A stretch of DNA of 64,000 nucleotides from Chondrosia reniformis. Taxonomy: Eukaryota; Porifera; Demospongiae; Chondrillida; Chondrillidae. Location: the NCBI GenBank assembly GCA_947172415.1, contig OX359191.1, positions 434,001-498,000 on the forward strand, read 5' to 3'. Both the position numbers and the translations under genes were made by a program. Positions 48,457-61,160 of this stretch are shown here, piece by piece (within the stretch, counting starts at the first letter, position 1; every line of letters begins with the position of its first letter). Under the pieces are notes generated by a model. That model did not search any database, was not told the origin of the DNA, and saw only the letters and a list, made by a program, of their open reading frames with translations.

Positions 48457-51166
48457 TCAATATACGTTTATACCATCATAAGGACAGCAAACATAAACAA
48501 GGCCGTCTTTTTTATCAACCACTACTCCGTGAGGGCTTTCACATCCCTCAAGCTGATTAACCAGTTCGGGTTCTTCACATCGGATGTTGTAGATGAGGAT
48601 CTTATTCTTTGAGGTGCATGACACAATAAGGTGCTCATCTTCGGTTGGAGCAAGATAGAGTGGCTCATGATCTTCTGGCATCTTCAAGGATTTCACAAAT
48701 TCCCCTTGTTCTGTGAAGAATTGGACCCTTTGATTTCCACTATCAGCAACACAGAGGAGTCTACGTGCACTGGGCATGAAAGCTAAAGAATGGGGATTCC
48801 TAAATTGACCAGGTTTGCTACCTTCTGATCCAAACTGCAGACTTGAGGTATTCTCCGGATGTCTTTTATATGTGAAGACGCAATGTTTTGACTTACTGGT
48901 CATGAAAAGTTCTCCACTTGAACTGATTGTTACTCCCCATGGATTTTCGGGTACAGCGACAGTATATTTCACATCTTCGAATTCATTTTTGGAATACACA
49001 TGTAACTTTTTTTCAGAATCATTTGCAACCAGTATATCCCCATTTTCATCATATACTACATCATTAAGGGCCCATTTTCCTACCATTTTCATATTATGGC
49101 TCTGCAATGATTCACCTTTCCTGTTACAGACATACAATTTTCTTTCAGCAGAGTCCGTAATTGCAAGTTGCCCTTCCTTTGAAATGGCAATGCCATAAAA
49201 CTCCTGATCATTTTTTACAGGAATAACATCCTGAAATTTGCCAACATCTCTCCAATTTCTTACAATTGGTATCTATAACAAAAGTATCATATACAAGTAT
49301 ACGTACATACGTACATTGCTAATTATAGTATAACACATTTAACATTAAACAGTACTACCAACGTTTTACTTTTTTATAAAATTACATTTTCAATAAAAAC
49401 AATAGCTAAGGATATAGGGCCAATTAAAAAGTACAAAACAGCCTACTTTCCTAGAAATGTGATTTAAAATAAAATTTCATGGATATATGTAACTACGCAT
49501 GTACACGTGCATGCTAAAGTAAAAAAATGATAGCTTGTATGATCATAATAGAGATATATACCTGAGATTCTTTGACTCTGCTTTCTAGTAATTGTATTGC
49601 AACTTCAATTTCCTGTTTCAAAGAATCCAACTGGTTCTCGTATTTCTTGCAGCCTAAATCCAGTGCTGTAACTAATTTCTCCAAAGTGACAGCAGCAGCT
49701 TCAAGAATCTGTTAAACAACAAAATAGTAAATTTAACCATTAATTTACACATACATACGTACGTAATTATAATTATACAGACATATGTAGACAACTTACA
49801 TTATTGCTGCCATTTATAAGGTTTTCCTTAATAATTCTTTCACAGGTAAGCTTTTGATTATCTCTTTTCTTTAAAATCTGATCCTTCTCTTCAATTTGTT
49901 CACTTCTCCTTTTGACTAAGAGCATTGTCTCTTCTAAATCCTTTTTCAAGTCATTTACTTCCTTCTTTTGGCTATTGAGTAATATTTCTGTTTTCTTTAT
50001 CTTGTTTTTTGAGTCTTCAAGCTGATCACCTAGCAGTTTATTCTGCTTTTTTTCAGCCTTAATGTTTTCCTGCAGTTTCCTCGACTGATCTACCATTGAA
50101 TCTTTTGATTTAGAGAGTTCCAGTTTTAGCTTCTTTACATCTTCTTCCATACTTTTGAGTTCTTTCTGTAATTGTGTAATTTGGCTGTCTCTCTCGGCCA
50201 GTTGACCTTCTCTCTCCTTGCTTTGTAACTCCAGCTCATCTGACATAGCACTACTTCTCTCCTAAAAACAGATGAATAGCTAGATAACACTGGGAAAACT
50301 CAAGACCTCCCTGTACATATAGATTATTTAAAACCAGCATGTACTGAACATACATACTAATAGTCTGCTATATATATAGTTATTCATAATGGAAACTGTA
50401 CCAGGAACATTACTTGTAAGTCTGAATTTTCTTTTACAAGTATTTCAACTTTCTCTTTTAACAACAGATGAGTTTCTTCATGAAGTGCTAGCTTTCCAAT
50501 TTCAGACTGCAAATCATGGTTTTGCTTTAGTGTCTTCTCCAGTTGTACCTTCACTTTCTCAGCTTCTTTTCTTTCTTGATTTCTTTGCTCTATCTCTCTT
50601 TCAAGCTTCTCAGAGATTTCGGTGATCTTAGCCTCATGGACTTCTTTAGGAATTCCAACTTCTAAACAAGATATATACAGCTAATCAAATGGTACTTGGG
50701 TAGTGTACGTATACTACAAACCTGGAGGTTTTGTGGTTTTCTCTTTTTCCTCCTTTCCTCTCAGCTATATATACAGAAAGAGTTTAATAATCTTAGTTAA
50801 GTAGTAAGGTATTCAGCATACTTTGAGAGAGGGGTCACTTTCAAGTCTCTCTACGATATCGTTGTGAGCTGCAAAATCATGAGAAGTATCCTTCAGCACT
50901 TTACAGAACGAAACTAGCTGCTCATGATTTCCATTGAGGAGATGTCTCAAGAAATTTACATTGCATTCCTTTTTGGTTGTAGATGACAATAATATAGTAT
51001 CATATATCGTCTCTGTAATAAGGCGTTTCCCTCCAACTGTTCCTTGAAACAAATAGTCGACAATCTCTTTTATGCACAACTTATTAATAAGGTACATCCA
51101 GTGTTTATTTCTTAATGTGTCTTTCCAATTTTCAACATCTGAGTCACCTCCGGAAGCCATTTTCAA
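48457..51166 (-). CDS. CARD / coiled-coil / NHL-repeat protein, 6 exons
   Basis: Minus-strand exons: 51166-50822, 50764-50722, 50661-50414, 50261-49800, 49708-49562, 49272-48457, phases all joining, ~686 aa, stop 48459-48457. Residues ~10-105 form a CARD (LCIKEIVDYLFQG, TTKKECNVNFLRHLL, LVSFCKVLKDTS). 116-415 is a charged coiled coil. 416-686 is an NHL beta-propeller with repeats such as GIAISKEGQLAITDS, DVVYDENGDILVAND and PHSLAFMPSARRLLCVADSGNQRVQFF. NHL propellers bind RNA or proteins, and CARDs recruit CARD partners. The layout is that of TRIM-NHL proteins with a CARD in place of RING/B-box. It is convergent with the pseudokinase gene (317 bp between stops). Start could be Met1 or Met3. 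Probably a cytosolic adaptor; target unknown. Confidence 0.85.
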
Positions 51167-51941
51167 TGATGACGCTGCAATAACGTATGCATGTTAGACG
51201 GTTAAGTGGGTTCTTTCCCAAGGAAAGTCCCCAATAGGTTCCGCCTACAAACCGTGAATACAGTTTAGACCCTCGTTGTCATCCATTTTGAATGTAACAT
51301 ATCGATTTTCTAAAAAGTGGACATCAATATGGCTGCTCTTATTGTATAAAGTATTAACAAACGTATTCTGCTATCAGGTCAGGTTCTCCATTTGTGCAAT
51401 ATGGAAAGGGTGATACAACTGATGAAGATCTATGAAGATCTATGGGCTGAAACACTCTGCATTTTTAATTAATACACATTTCCAAACAATATTAATTAAT
51501 GAGGTGCAAAATGTATACAATTGATAAACCTCCTTCACAGGGGTAATAAAATCATGCAGTATGGATAACTGTTTAATGGATTTTAAAACGCGGGATAACT
51601 CTTGACCAATTGTGATTCAGTCTTGAGTCGAAGATGGTTTGACTGCAAGTAACAATCTTGCACTGTTGGCATCAAATTTTTAAATCATCCTTCAATTGGT
51701 TCCAGTCATGGAAATTTCTTGGGTTGAATTGCAAAGGTTTGCACATGGGGTTTTGGGCAGACGCCATCTTTGTATATAAGTGCAAGTAATTTTTGAGTTT
51801 CACAGACTTTATTATTATATTTACATACATGATAATATATAAAATTAGTAAAGAAAATTGTATGAAAAAGGATACTTATCCAGCTACTGTACGTACATGG
51901 TTTGCAAAGTCTATAAAAGAATGTAGGAATGTACAGTTTAG
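51167..51941. other. Spacer between two minus-strand genes
   Basis: The right part from ~51778 is the 3' flank of the downstream minus gene and matches 19071-19230. A CTGATGA...GAAAC arrangement at 51419-51458 with a duplicated agatctatga is hammerhead-like but has no closing stems. No gene is seen. Confidence 0.5.
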
Positions 51942-54607
51942 TTATAACTGCAACAATTGACAGTCTGGAATCTCAACAAGAAAGGGAGGATTGGCAAATC
52001 TCTCATACTGTGACTCGAGTTCCTTGATGATGCAACAATCCATTTGGGAGACTGTGTATTTTAGAAAACCTGGAAGAGCATCGAACATTGCAGATTTGGC
52101 AATCTGATCAAGAATTGGTTGTTCTTCGTCTTTCAGGAACACACCATTACTGCTTGGCTCAATAAAGTGGTTCAGCTCCTTGGTAGCGTCTTCTGTAAGT
52201 GTGCATTTAGCAGAGCAAAAGAGTGCTTCAGGTATTGCACAACCCTCCTGATGTTGATCAAAATTGGGCATTGCTTTCAGCAGTTTTGGAACTGTGAGTA
52301 TGTGGAGTCGGTAGAGAGTAACATCGCTGCCATAGTGGAGAAATACTATTGATGAGCTTGATTTGGAGATGGTGTTCTTTAAATGGAGTTGAAGATTATG
52401 AAGTAATGCCTTGAAAGTTTTTGATTGGCCAATAATTAATGAAAAACTGTATCTCAGATTCCTTCAAAGATTGTAGACTATACAGGACAAGCGAACCCTC
52501 TTTACACTGCAGTCTACCCTTGACACTGGAGGCATGGATATTCCACAAGTCATTGAGCATGGCTGTATACTGATGGTTCTGGAACTACATACGTATATGA
52601 ATAATAAATAATACGTATGTACATACGTATGTACGCATATAAGCAAAAAAATTTAAGATTAACTAAATTTTGCCAACATTTTTTGATGCTAAAATGACTC
52701 ACAAAACATTCTAGCAAATGTTTCATCCTTATCTTAAGTTCTGCAAGTTCCCATTTCAGTTTTTTCACTGTTATCTATAAAAAGACAGCTGCATGGTTAA
52801 TAACTAGAATGAATGGGATATAATAATGTGTTCATAGACACCTCATGGTTGTCGGGGGAGGCTGATGCAATGACTCTCTTCATGGGACTCCTTTTTGGAT
52901 TCTGAATATATATAGAGAGAGATTTGCAATTAGTTATAGGCAACTTGGCTACAGTACATGCAAACATTATCTACATACACTACGTATATGTATATACATT
53001 TGAAGATGTGGCTTACTTTTTTGGCTTTGATTTCTGTCACTTTTGGTGTTACATCCTGAACCTACAACAGGTTAAATATGCAATATTTATTTTCATTTCC
53101 TGTCTATACGTAAACCTACATACCACCAATACGGTAATGCAGCATATATACCTGAGTGACATCCCTTTCTGAGAGTACTTTACTTGCCTCAACTACCTCC
53201 TGTACTATTGCCTAAAAGAAGCACGTATGTATACGCATGTACGTACGTAATAATCAGTATTCTATATGTACTGAATATACATTACATGACACTAATAATA
53301 AAATGTGAAGATAAGATAAAATAACTAATATACTGTAGCAATATGTGATTATATAATTGGACACACAACCAACCTTAATATCAGGCTGCGTTACTGGCAT
53401 TGAGGTGTCTAAATCAGGTGCAGGGAAAGCAATTTTTTCCTTCAGTATGACAATTTCTTCTCTGGCACGTTTCAGAAGCCTTTCTCTTTTCTCACTTGTC
53501 CTAAACTCCTGTTCTCTCATCTCACTCTCGTGTTTCAATAGTGACTCCATTTTCTTGCATTGCTGCTCCAAAAGCTGCATATATTTAGAAGTATATAATA
53601 ATCATATGAGTGCAACACTGGTAAATTAATAAAAGAAAGATAATTACATTCATGGCTTTTGTTTTCTCCTCCAAATCATCCTTTAATGTGTTAATAAAGG
53701 TGACCTGAATGGTGTTTTCAGCACCAAGCCTTGCTATCTCTTCCTATACGTAACATAAATAGATATGAGAGGATAAATACCTCACAATGCACAAATGTAT
53801 TTTATCAATGATGACTGATTGATGGCTTGTACCTGATACACTTCATGTTGATCCCTAAGTAGACTCAGTTCGGTTTCTAATTTGGCCAATTTCTCCGACA
53901 CCTCTCTCAATTCATTAATTGCTTGTTCCATCTGGGCTTGCATGACAAGGTTCCCATCCTGATGATTGCACAACATTCAATGAAGGTAATACATACAAGG
54001 AAATGTATAGGGAAATATTGAATGTCTAGCGTCCAACCTCCAAAGAATTGTAGTCTTTTTTAAGTTGAGTAAATTTCCCTTTTGCAATTTCAACTTGTTT
54101 CTGTAGAGTAGACACTTGTTCTTTTAATTTGAGGGAGCTCTCATTTCCTTCCATGTAAACTACTTCCTTAGCTTTTAGTTCATCCTAGAGGGTTATGTAC
54201 GTAAGGATGTAAACAAGTGTGGAGACAGACCTAATTAAGTATAAAATATACACCTCCGAATTATAACACTACATATTCAATTGAATGGTGATGTGTCCAA
54301 AGAGATTCATGGGTCCCTCCTATATGTGTACATTATACGTATGTAGTGCTCACACAGAACAAACCTGAGCTTTATCTAAATCATCTTTCATTTTCTGAAT
54401 TTCATCAGACTGTCAGGGAGATACACAAACAGTATGTACGTATGTACAATTTATATAAGTATCTATGTATGTATACAGTACAGTAATTTTTGTATACAAC
54501 TAAAGGTAAACAACCTTTCTTAATAGAGACTCTCTCGCTGACTTCATCTTTTGTTCTAATTCTAAATTCAATTCTTTTAGGATTGCTTGCTTTTTCTTAT
54601 TATCTTC
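51942..54607 (-). pseudogene. Coiled-coil / SHQY-domain gene, 5' end absent, frameshift in last exon
   Basis: Minus-strand exons, all phase 0: 54607-54515, 54409-54365, 54184-54038, 53958-53833, 53743-53648, 53574-53374, 53211-53152, 53061-53017, 52901-52842, 52774-52703, encoding coiled coil. The terminal SHQY exon is 52584-51942. It starts with FQNHQYTAM (compare YKSHQYSPV) and ends with MDCCIIKELESQ. Its length, 643, is not a multiple of 3: the frame opening the exon reaches TAA, and the frame of FLHYGSDVTLYRLHI starts only after a TGA, so one indel lies between ~52400 and 52475. No N-terminal module is recognisable upstream; repeats begin there. It is either a decayed gene or one with a sequencing error and a 5' end lost to rearrangement. 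The exon series is otherwise intact. Confidence 0.65.
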
Positions 54608-55553
54608 CTGTCATACAGAAACACACACAAATTGAGACATTATACGTATATACATAAATAACATATGTATACATCATTACTACTATTACTGATGTTACAC
54701 GTGACATGTACGTATTATAATTATATACATAATGTATACATATACATTACTGAACTAATAAATACAGTGGAACATACGTACAATCTTAGGACTGATAAAT
54801 GCACTCTACTTGTCTGCATAAAGTGGATATTGATAAGTGAAATACCCACTGTAAAATCATTTGTTTGTCAACACAAGAGCTTTTGAGGTTTATAATTTCA
54901 TTACACCTATGCAATTCATTGGGAAGCTTTGGAAAAGAAACGTATGGTACCATGCTCTGTTACATGTATCATTAACAACAAAGGTACATGTACATAATCT
55001 GCTATGTCATATACATATACATATCTATATGTTTATACAAATCTGAAAATCTGTTTATTGGAGCTGTCAGCAACGAAATTGATATGGGTTGAACGTTTGA
55101 CCTTTAGAAGGAAGCTGGAAGACACTTCTAACTGTCCTAACAGATTAAAGCTAAGAGGAATTGAATCCAAAATAGTTGTGGAACGAAAGAGTTTTTGCTC
55201 TACTTGATTCAGATATCAACTTGACCAGGATATCATTCATGTCTGCTCACTCCTTCTGTCCCTGCGTGATGGTCCAGCAGTTGTGAATCAGTTGTAATTT
55301 CCAACATCTGACAGGAAAAACTAAACCCAATATAGTGTAATTATATAAACATATAGAAACTTAAATCAAAAAGTGTACAATATTGTAATTATACTTTTTG
55401 CAGAAACTTTGTATATAACTTACTGATTCAGATCTAAAATATACTTTTGGTATACACAGATCCATTTTATTTATGAAATATACTGTACATGCATGCTTTT
55501 AGTATACTGATGCGGCCTTTGTAATTCCTCTAATGGGATCCTAACTGTATATA
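54608..55553. other. Gene-free stretch upstream of the minus-strand gene
   Basis: AT-rich with tacgta repeats. 55300-55553 is homologous to 19680-19935. No exon continuing the minus-strand gene is convincing. Confidence 0.45.
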
Positions 55554-55934
55554 ACAAGTATTTCGAGTTTAAAAACTCGTGGGGCTGCCGCCCCCCGAAT
55601 TAACTCGAACTACTTGGCCGCATCGTTGGGATTTAATATATATATTCGTAATACTAACGATTGAGGACGCTTAAGTGTCTTGAACTTTATAAATAACGAT
55701 GGAAAAACTTCGTTAACTAAAGCTTCCTGAACGCCGCCATTTGCAACAAGTAGTTCGAGGTTTAAAAACTCGTGGGGCTGCCGCCCCCCGAATTAACTCG
55801 AACTACTTGGCCGCATCGTGGGGATTTAATATATTCTTAATCCTAACGATTGAGGACGCTTAAGTGTCCTGAACATTATAAATAGCGATGGAAAAGCTTC
55901 GTTAACTAAAGCTTCCTGAACGCCGCCATTTGCA
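55554..55934 (+). mobile_element. Two tandem ~190-bp repeat units with internal palindrome
   Basis: Unit 1 is 55554-55745 and unit 2 is 55746-55934, about 95% alike. Each opens with caagta(g/t)ttcgag, has ggggctgccgcccccc and aactcgaactacttgg forming an internal inverted repeat, and ends gaacgccgccatttgca. It interrupts the foldback sequence at 55534-55553 and lies against the left border of duplication copy B. A reverse copy is at 39489-39666. Confidence 0.7.
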
Positions 55935-57572
55935 AAAACGATGTATTGACGTTATAATAGTTGCGTATGAACCCGTATTATACAAGAAATTGAGAGACTA
56001 GAGGTATGTTTGTTAATTGCTTCAAATGTTATGGATGCTTTTCAATGTAATGACATCCCTCTCTAACAGGCAGATAATAAGAAGGTTAATGTTGATTTGG
56101 AACATCATAAAGTATCACATAGAAATCTCCAAACCAAAGTAAACACTTTTATATATAGAGGTAAGGCTACGTATATAGCTATTGTATTTTTCTATGTATT
56201 TGATAGCATTGTGTTTATAGACTGAAAAAACAGGGCTATTGAATAAGAAAAAGAATTTAGAAGAAAAAGTTGCTGCCATGGGTAATGAAAAAGAAGAACT
56301 GAATTCTGAATTGAAAGTCCGAAAAAAAAGATATCAGAGAGAGAGATGTGAGAAAACTGATATTAATGGAAAGAAAATTGTAATGCGTCCACATATGTAC
56401 ATATATCTTAAGGTACGTATTATAGTTATTATCTTAATTGTATATATATAGGATGAAATTGGAAGGTTAGAGGAAAGACTTAAAGTAGCTGATGAGAATT
56501 CAGTCTTGATGGAAAAGAATGAAGAACTTGAGAGGACTAATGGACAGCTTAAGGTGAATTGAATAGGTGGCTTTTAATCACAGATTAAATAGAAGGAGAT
56601 GCATTTAATAAATATACTTTAAAAATGCTGCATGTCAATGAATCCTAACAATCCCCATAGAACAATGAAACTTTTACTACCATATATTTAACAAACACAG
56701 ATACATATACGTACATGTTATATTATGTTAATATCATGCATACGTGCTAATATAATGTTTAGAAAGAATTGGAAAAATATCAGGAGCAAATACAGGAGGG
56801 GACACAGTCTCAAGATAGTTTGCTCTATGAAGTGTCTCATCTTAAGACTCTTCTGCAAGAGAGAGAAGTAAGTTAAAATGTTTAGTGGTTTATATGTAAC
56901 TGTGAACGTAGATCTGAATTGTTTGGAATCCGTATAGTTTATAGAAGTTATATGGACATATAGACTGTACGTATATGTAAACGTTTAAGTGTATGTATAT
57001 ACATGTAACTTGAAAGGTTCGCAATCTTATATCACTTATATAATGCATATTTATAGGCAGAAATCAACAAATTGTCTGGTAGGACAGTAAATGTGGAGGA
57101 AAGCCTAAATATAACTATAACATGCAAGAGGGACTTGGAGAAGTCACTAGATGAACAAAAAATCGACTTAGAAGAAAAAAACGTAATTTAGATAGACCTT
57201 TTATCTTTTCAATAGTTTATGGTCGTGCATTAATTGTACTTAGAAAAAACTTGAAGCATCTGAAAATGAAGCTGCAATGCTGCGCTTGGATCGGGACACT
57301 TTGACTGATAAAATGAAAGATTTACAAAGAGCACATGAAAGGATGAGAAAAAGAGAAATGGATAATTTTTCTGTTAAGGTATCCATGCATATGTACTGGT
57401 ATACATATGTAGTACACATATATCTGGCCTATACAGCTTAGACTATGCACATACATGCAGTATCAATCCATTCTGATTTGCCAATGTCTGTACTAATTCT
57501 TAGATTGAAGAGCTTCAAGATAAAAGTCAAAAATTGGAGGTATCATTATTCAAGTATATACAATTGTAAATC

Positions 57573-57785
57573 TACCATATATCAGGATATGAATGCGAGA
57601 GTAAAGATTGCAAATTACAGGTTTAAGTAAACATTGTGGTTAAAGGAATGCGAGATAAAGCTTTAGGTGTACGCCCCTACAGGGAGGTGTATACGTAATT
57701 ACTAAGGTGTCAAATCAACCTGTCAAAAGATTGCCTAAAGAGTCACATTCTTTTGACACATGTATTCAATTCCCGATATATGATA
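57573..57785. mobile_element. MITE, third copy of the 21.3 kb family
   Basis: TIRs taccatatatcagga and tcccgatatatgata, more diverged than the other copies. It occupies the same intronic position as the 28.4 kb copy, so it was present before the segmental duplication. Confidence 0.8.
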
Positions 57786-60637
57786 ACTCTGTTACTTTTG
57801 AATTCTCTGCTTTTTAAATATGCCATTTGCTATATACTAGGAGGATTGTGCACAGTTGAAAGTAGATTTAGATGCCAGTGAAAAGAATTATCATCAAGCT
57901 TTGGCAAGGTATAGAGAGGAGAAGAAGCAAAGAAGAATTCTTGAAGTACGTACGTATGTACAGTACATAACTACTTCAAATCAGACATTCATATATATAT
58001 ATAATCTGAAAATTGTTTTTTCAACTATCAGTTGAAATATTTATGAAACGTACGTACATTAGTTAGCTAGAAAGTTATTGAGTGTCAACAACAAGGAGTT
58101 CTATAGTAGAACGTTTCAACCCGTGGGTCTTCATCAGCAAATATTCACGGGTTGAAACGTTTTGGGATGTAATATTTCCAGTGATAATTCACTTCTTATC
58201 GTAGCCTTTGTACAGTCTTAATGCAATTAACTTGCTTATTTCATTAGTGTACATGTATTCATACATTAGTATATGTAATATAGGTATATAAGAACATATG
58301 GATGCAGTATATGTACTTCCATTATACAGAAACAGATTATAGAGTATCAACATCAGATTGAGAAAATGAAAGAAGAACTCAGCAAACCGCAGGATGAATT
58401 GAAGAATAAGGGTGTAGCTCTTGATGAAAGCAACGTTAGTGCAACGTATCTTTTAGATAGGTCATCTTTTGACTTTTTGAACAATGTCATCTAGAAACAC
58501 AGTTTAGTTAGTCTTTTGTGGTGAGAGGATTTGACCACAAAAATTACCAAATTGCATTTCTAGATGCTCAAAATTAAAAGATAGGACCCTTTTAAAAGTA
58601 TCTTACAGGGTGTATTATTGTATGCAAAGTTATTCTATATTCATACATATGTACGTCCTTGAAGATCTACAGTAAAATAGGAGCTTTTATTATACGTACA
58701 TTATTCAGTACTTCCTTTAAAACACTCCAGGCATACCTCTGTAAGCTTGTGGCACAAAACAAATTGCTAGAAGGAGAAATTGAAAACTTAAAGGTATAAA
58801 ATGTAATTGTCTTTCATTATTATTGGTTTATATTCTTTGTCTTGTGTTATGCATAGGTTGAGTTGGCTGAATGCGAACAAAAGCTATTATGTGAAACATC
58901 TGAATTAGCAAAGAAAAAGACTGAGTTGGAAGACATCAGTTCTGAGCTTCTTAAAGTTACTGCTTCTTGTAAACATGCTTGTGCTGAAAACAGAGGATTG
59001 GAGACAAATATTGAAAAGACAGCATTACAAAATGCGGTAATTTGTGAATTCCTCTAAATGTACATACGTACGTACGTACAGTACCTCTTTCTTCCTTTTC
59101 TTCTGCATGTCTGTTGAAAGTGGTAGTATATGACCTAACCACTTAACCACTTTGATTAATTTGAAGATTATACTTAGAGAGTACGTCAACTAAGCCTTTT
59201 TCAGGATAAAACATGTACATTTTGAAATTATTACAAATTTCCAATTAAAATACCATGATTTATTAATATTAAAACCACAATATGACTGTGCTCAAGATTA
59301 GGCTTTCAATCAGATACTTATATTTGGCATCTTTAAACAGTATGTATTAATACGTGTAATTAGGAAGAAGTCACTAATCTCAAGACACAACTGAAACTGG
59401 CTTATCAAAAGATAAAGGAAATGGAGGAAAATTTCAAGGCCGTTGAAGATGAGATTAAAGCTAAATTAGAAGGTATTGAAATGCAAGAGCAGAAACTACT
59501 AAGGAAAGAAGAGGCAATTGAAAAGCTAAAAATGGCTGTTCTTTCTGACAAGAGAAGAAATCAAGAAAAAATAGTAAATATTTGCTGTATATAGGAGGAA
59601 ACATTTTTTCCATTATATTATGCATGTGTAATTAATGTGTGTATCTATATTCATTGAGAGTGTCACTTTAACAGACAAACAGAATGCCTTTGTAATATGT
59701 ACTATGCTTACTTTTCAGTGTCAAAGATTGTAATAGACAGACATACAATCATAAGTATGCATATGTGTCTGAGTGTATGGCATCCATACATATTTGAGAA
59801 ATATTTTCATAAATTGAAATTCATAATTTTTTTATCTTTTATCATGTTATGTTAGGAAAGGCTACAAAGTCTGGCTTTGCAGAATTATACTGGAAACCAG
59901 ACCAAAGATGAACATGTACCTGTAGGTTGTCCTGTTACTTGTAGATGTGGCATACAGTACACGCAAGGATGCTCAATGGGTGTAACAAAATGAGTTTGAA
60001 AACTTTAAATATTTTTTGTGATATTTGTAGGTTTATGTATCAAAGGTGTTGGCACAGAGATGTGAAATACTTGAAGTATGTCATAATTACTATTATTAGT
60101 TATACATATATACAGTAATAATGAAATATTTTAGATTGTCATGTACATACGTACGTACATACATGTGATGCATTACTTAATACTCCATAATTAAGGGCGA
60201 AAAATCAGAGTTGGAGAGTGCTTATGAACAAGAGAAAAGAGAGTTAATGAGCTGCAAGGAAGAATTATCTGAAACAAAAGTATGCTAAATTATTTAGTAT
60301 GCTATAGTAAATAGATTTGGTAGTTTAAATTTGTAAACTCTAACCCTAATTGTACTTATTTCTGAAGCTATTTCCATAAACAGGAGCTTGTTGTACATAC
60401 GTAACTGTAAAATCTTCTAAATCCTTTAATTTGAACATTACTGTCTCCTTTAATTTAGCCATTTTATATATAATGGTAAATCATGTAGCCAGTACAGGTT
60501 TAAATGTTTAAGATTCCACTGAATACATAGCTTAATTTTTATGAATACAAATTGAAAAATAGGGGACTTTAAACTATACATAAGGTTGATCTTGAAGCTT
60601 TGATTATCATTGTCATGCTGGATTTACTCCACTCACT

Positions 60638-60755
60638 CATGTCTATATGAGGAGCACAATGAACTAATGGAAGTTCACTTAATGGGAACCAGAGTCTTCC
60701 TGTTAAGTGAATATCAGTTCCATCCATTAGGTTATTGCGCTCCTCAGGACACATG
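60638..60755. repeat. Foldback element, duplicate of 31477-31594
   Basis: Same arms as copy A (agttcacttaa / ttaagtgaa core, then tgctcctcaggacacatg), carried along in the segmental duplication. Confidence 0.7.
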
Positions 60756-61059
60756 AGGGCAAATTGAAAATCCACCCAATTGATGAGGTTAACTGTTGAA
60801 CAATATATTAAGGTTTAATTAGTCAAGGTACACTCTGTTCATGAAGTTATATACTTTTATTTAGAGAAACTTCCAGCAACAGATTTCAGAAACTGAGAAC
60901 TACCTTCATAATGCAACATCAAGTTTGGTTAGCTGCCATTTTAAATATACGTACCTCTGTATTTACAATTAATATACTGTACACTAATATATACTTCAAG
61001 TTTAACACATAGTTGCTACAATGAATTAAGGGGAGTTAATTGCATTAATAAGTGGAGAC

Positions 61060-61160
61060 GGTCATCCAACCCACCATCATTGAAGTGTACCACACTGATG
61101 AGCCCAAATGAGGGTGAAACAGCTGTCTGTGGTTCTGTGGTGCATTTTTCCATCTTGGAT
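61060..61160 (+). ncRNA. Hammerhead ribozyme motif, duplicate copy
   Basis: Stem I ACCACA (61089-61094) with TGTGGT (61128-61133); CTGATGA (61095-61101); stem II GCCC/GGGT around AAATGA (61102-61115); GAAA (61116-61119); stem III CAGCTG (61120-61125), self-complementary here; GTC ending 61127. Core, stem I and stem II are unchanged from the 31.9 kb copy. Only stem III differs (A to G), which makes it the fully palindromic form. Confidence 0.75.

Noticed and set aside
48815..49198. 127-codon + strand ORF
   Set aside because: It is the antisense shadow of the NHL exon.
51415..51462. CTGATGA...GAAAC as hammerhead
   Set aside because: The 23-nt insert does not form a convincing stem II, and no complementary stem I is present.
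54665..55207. Small + strand ORFs
   Set aside because: Low-complexity AT-rich translation without splice signals or homology to other copies.
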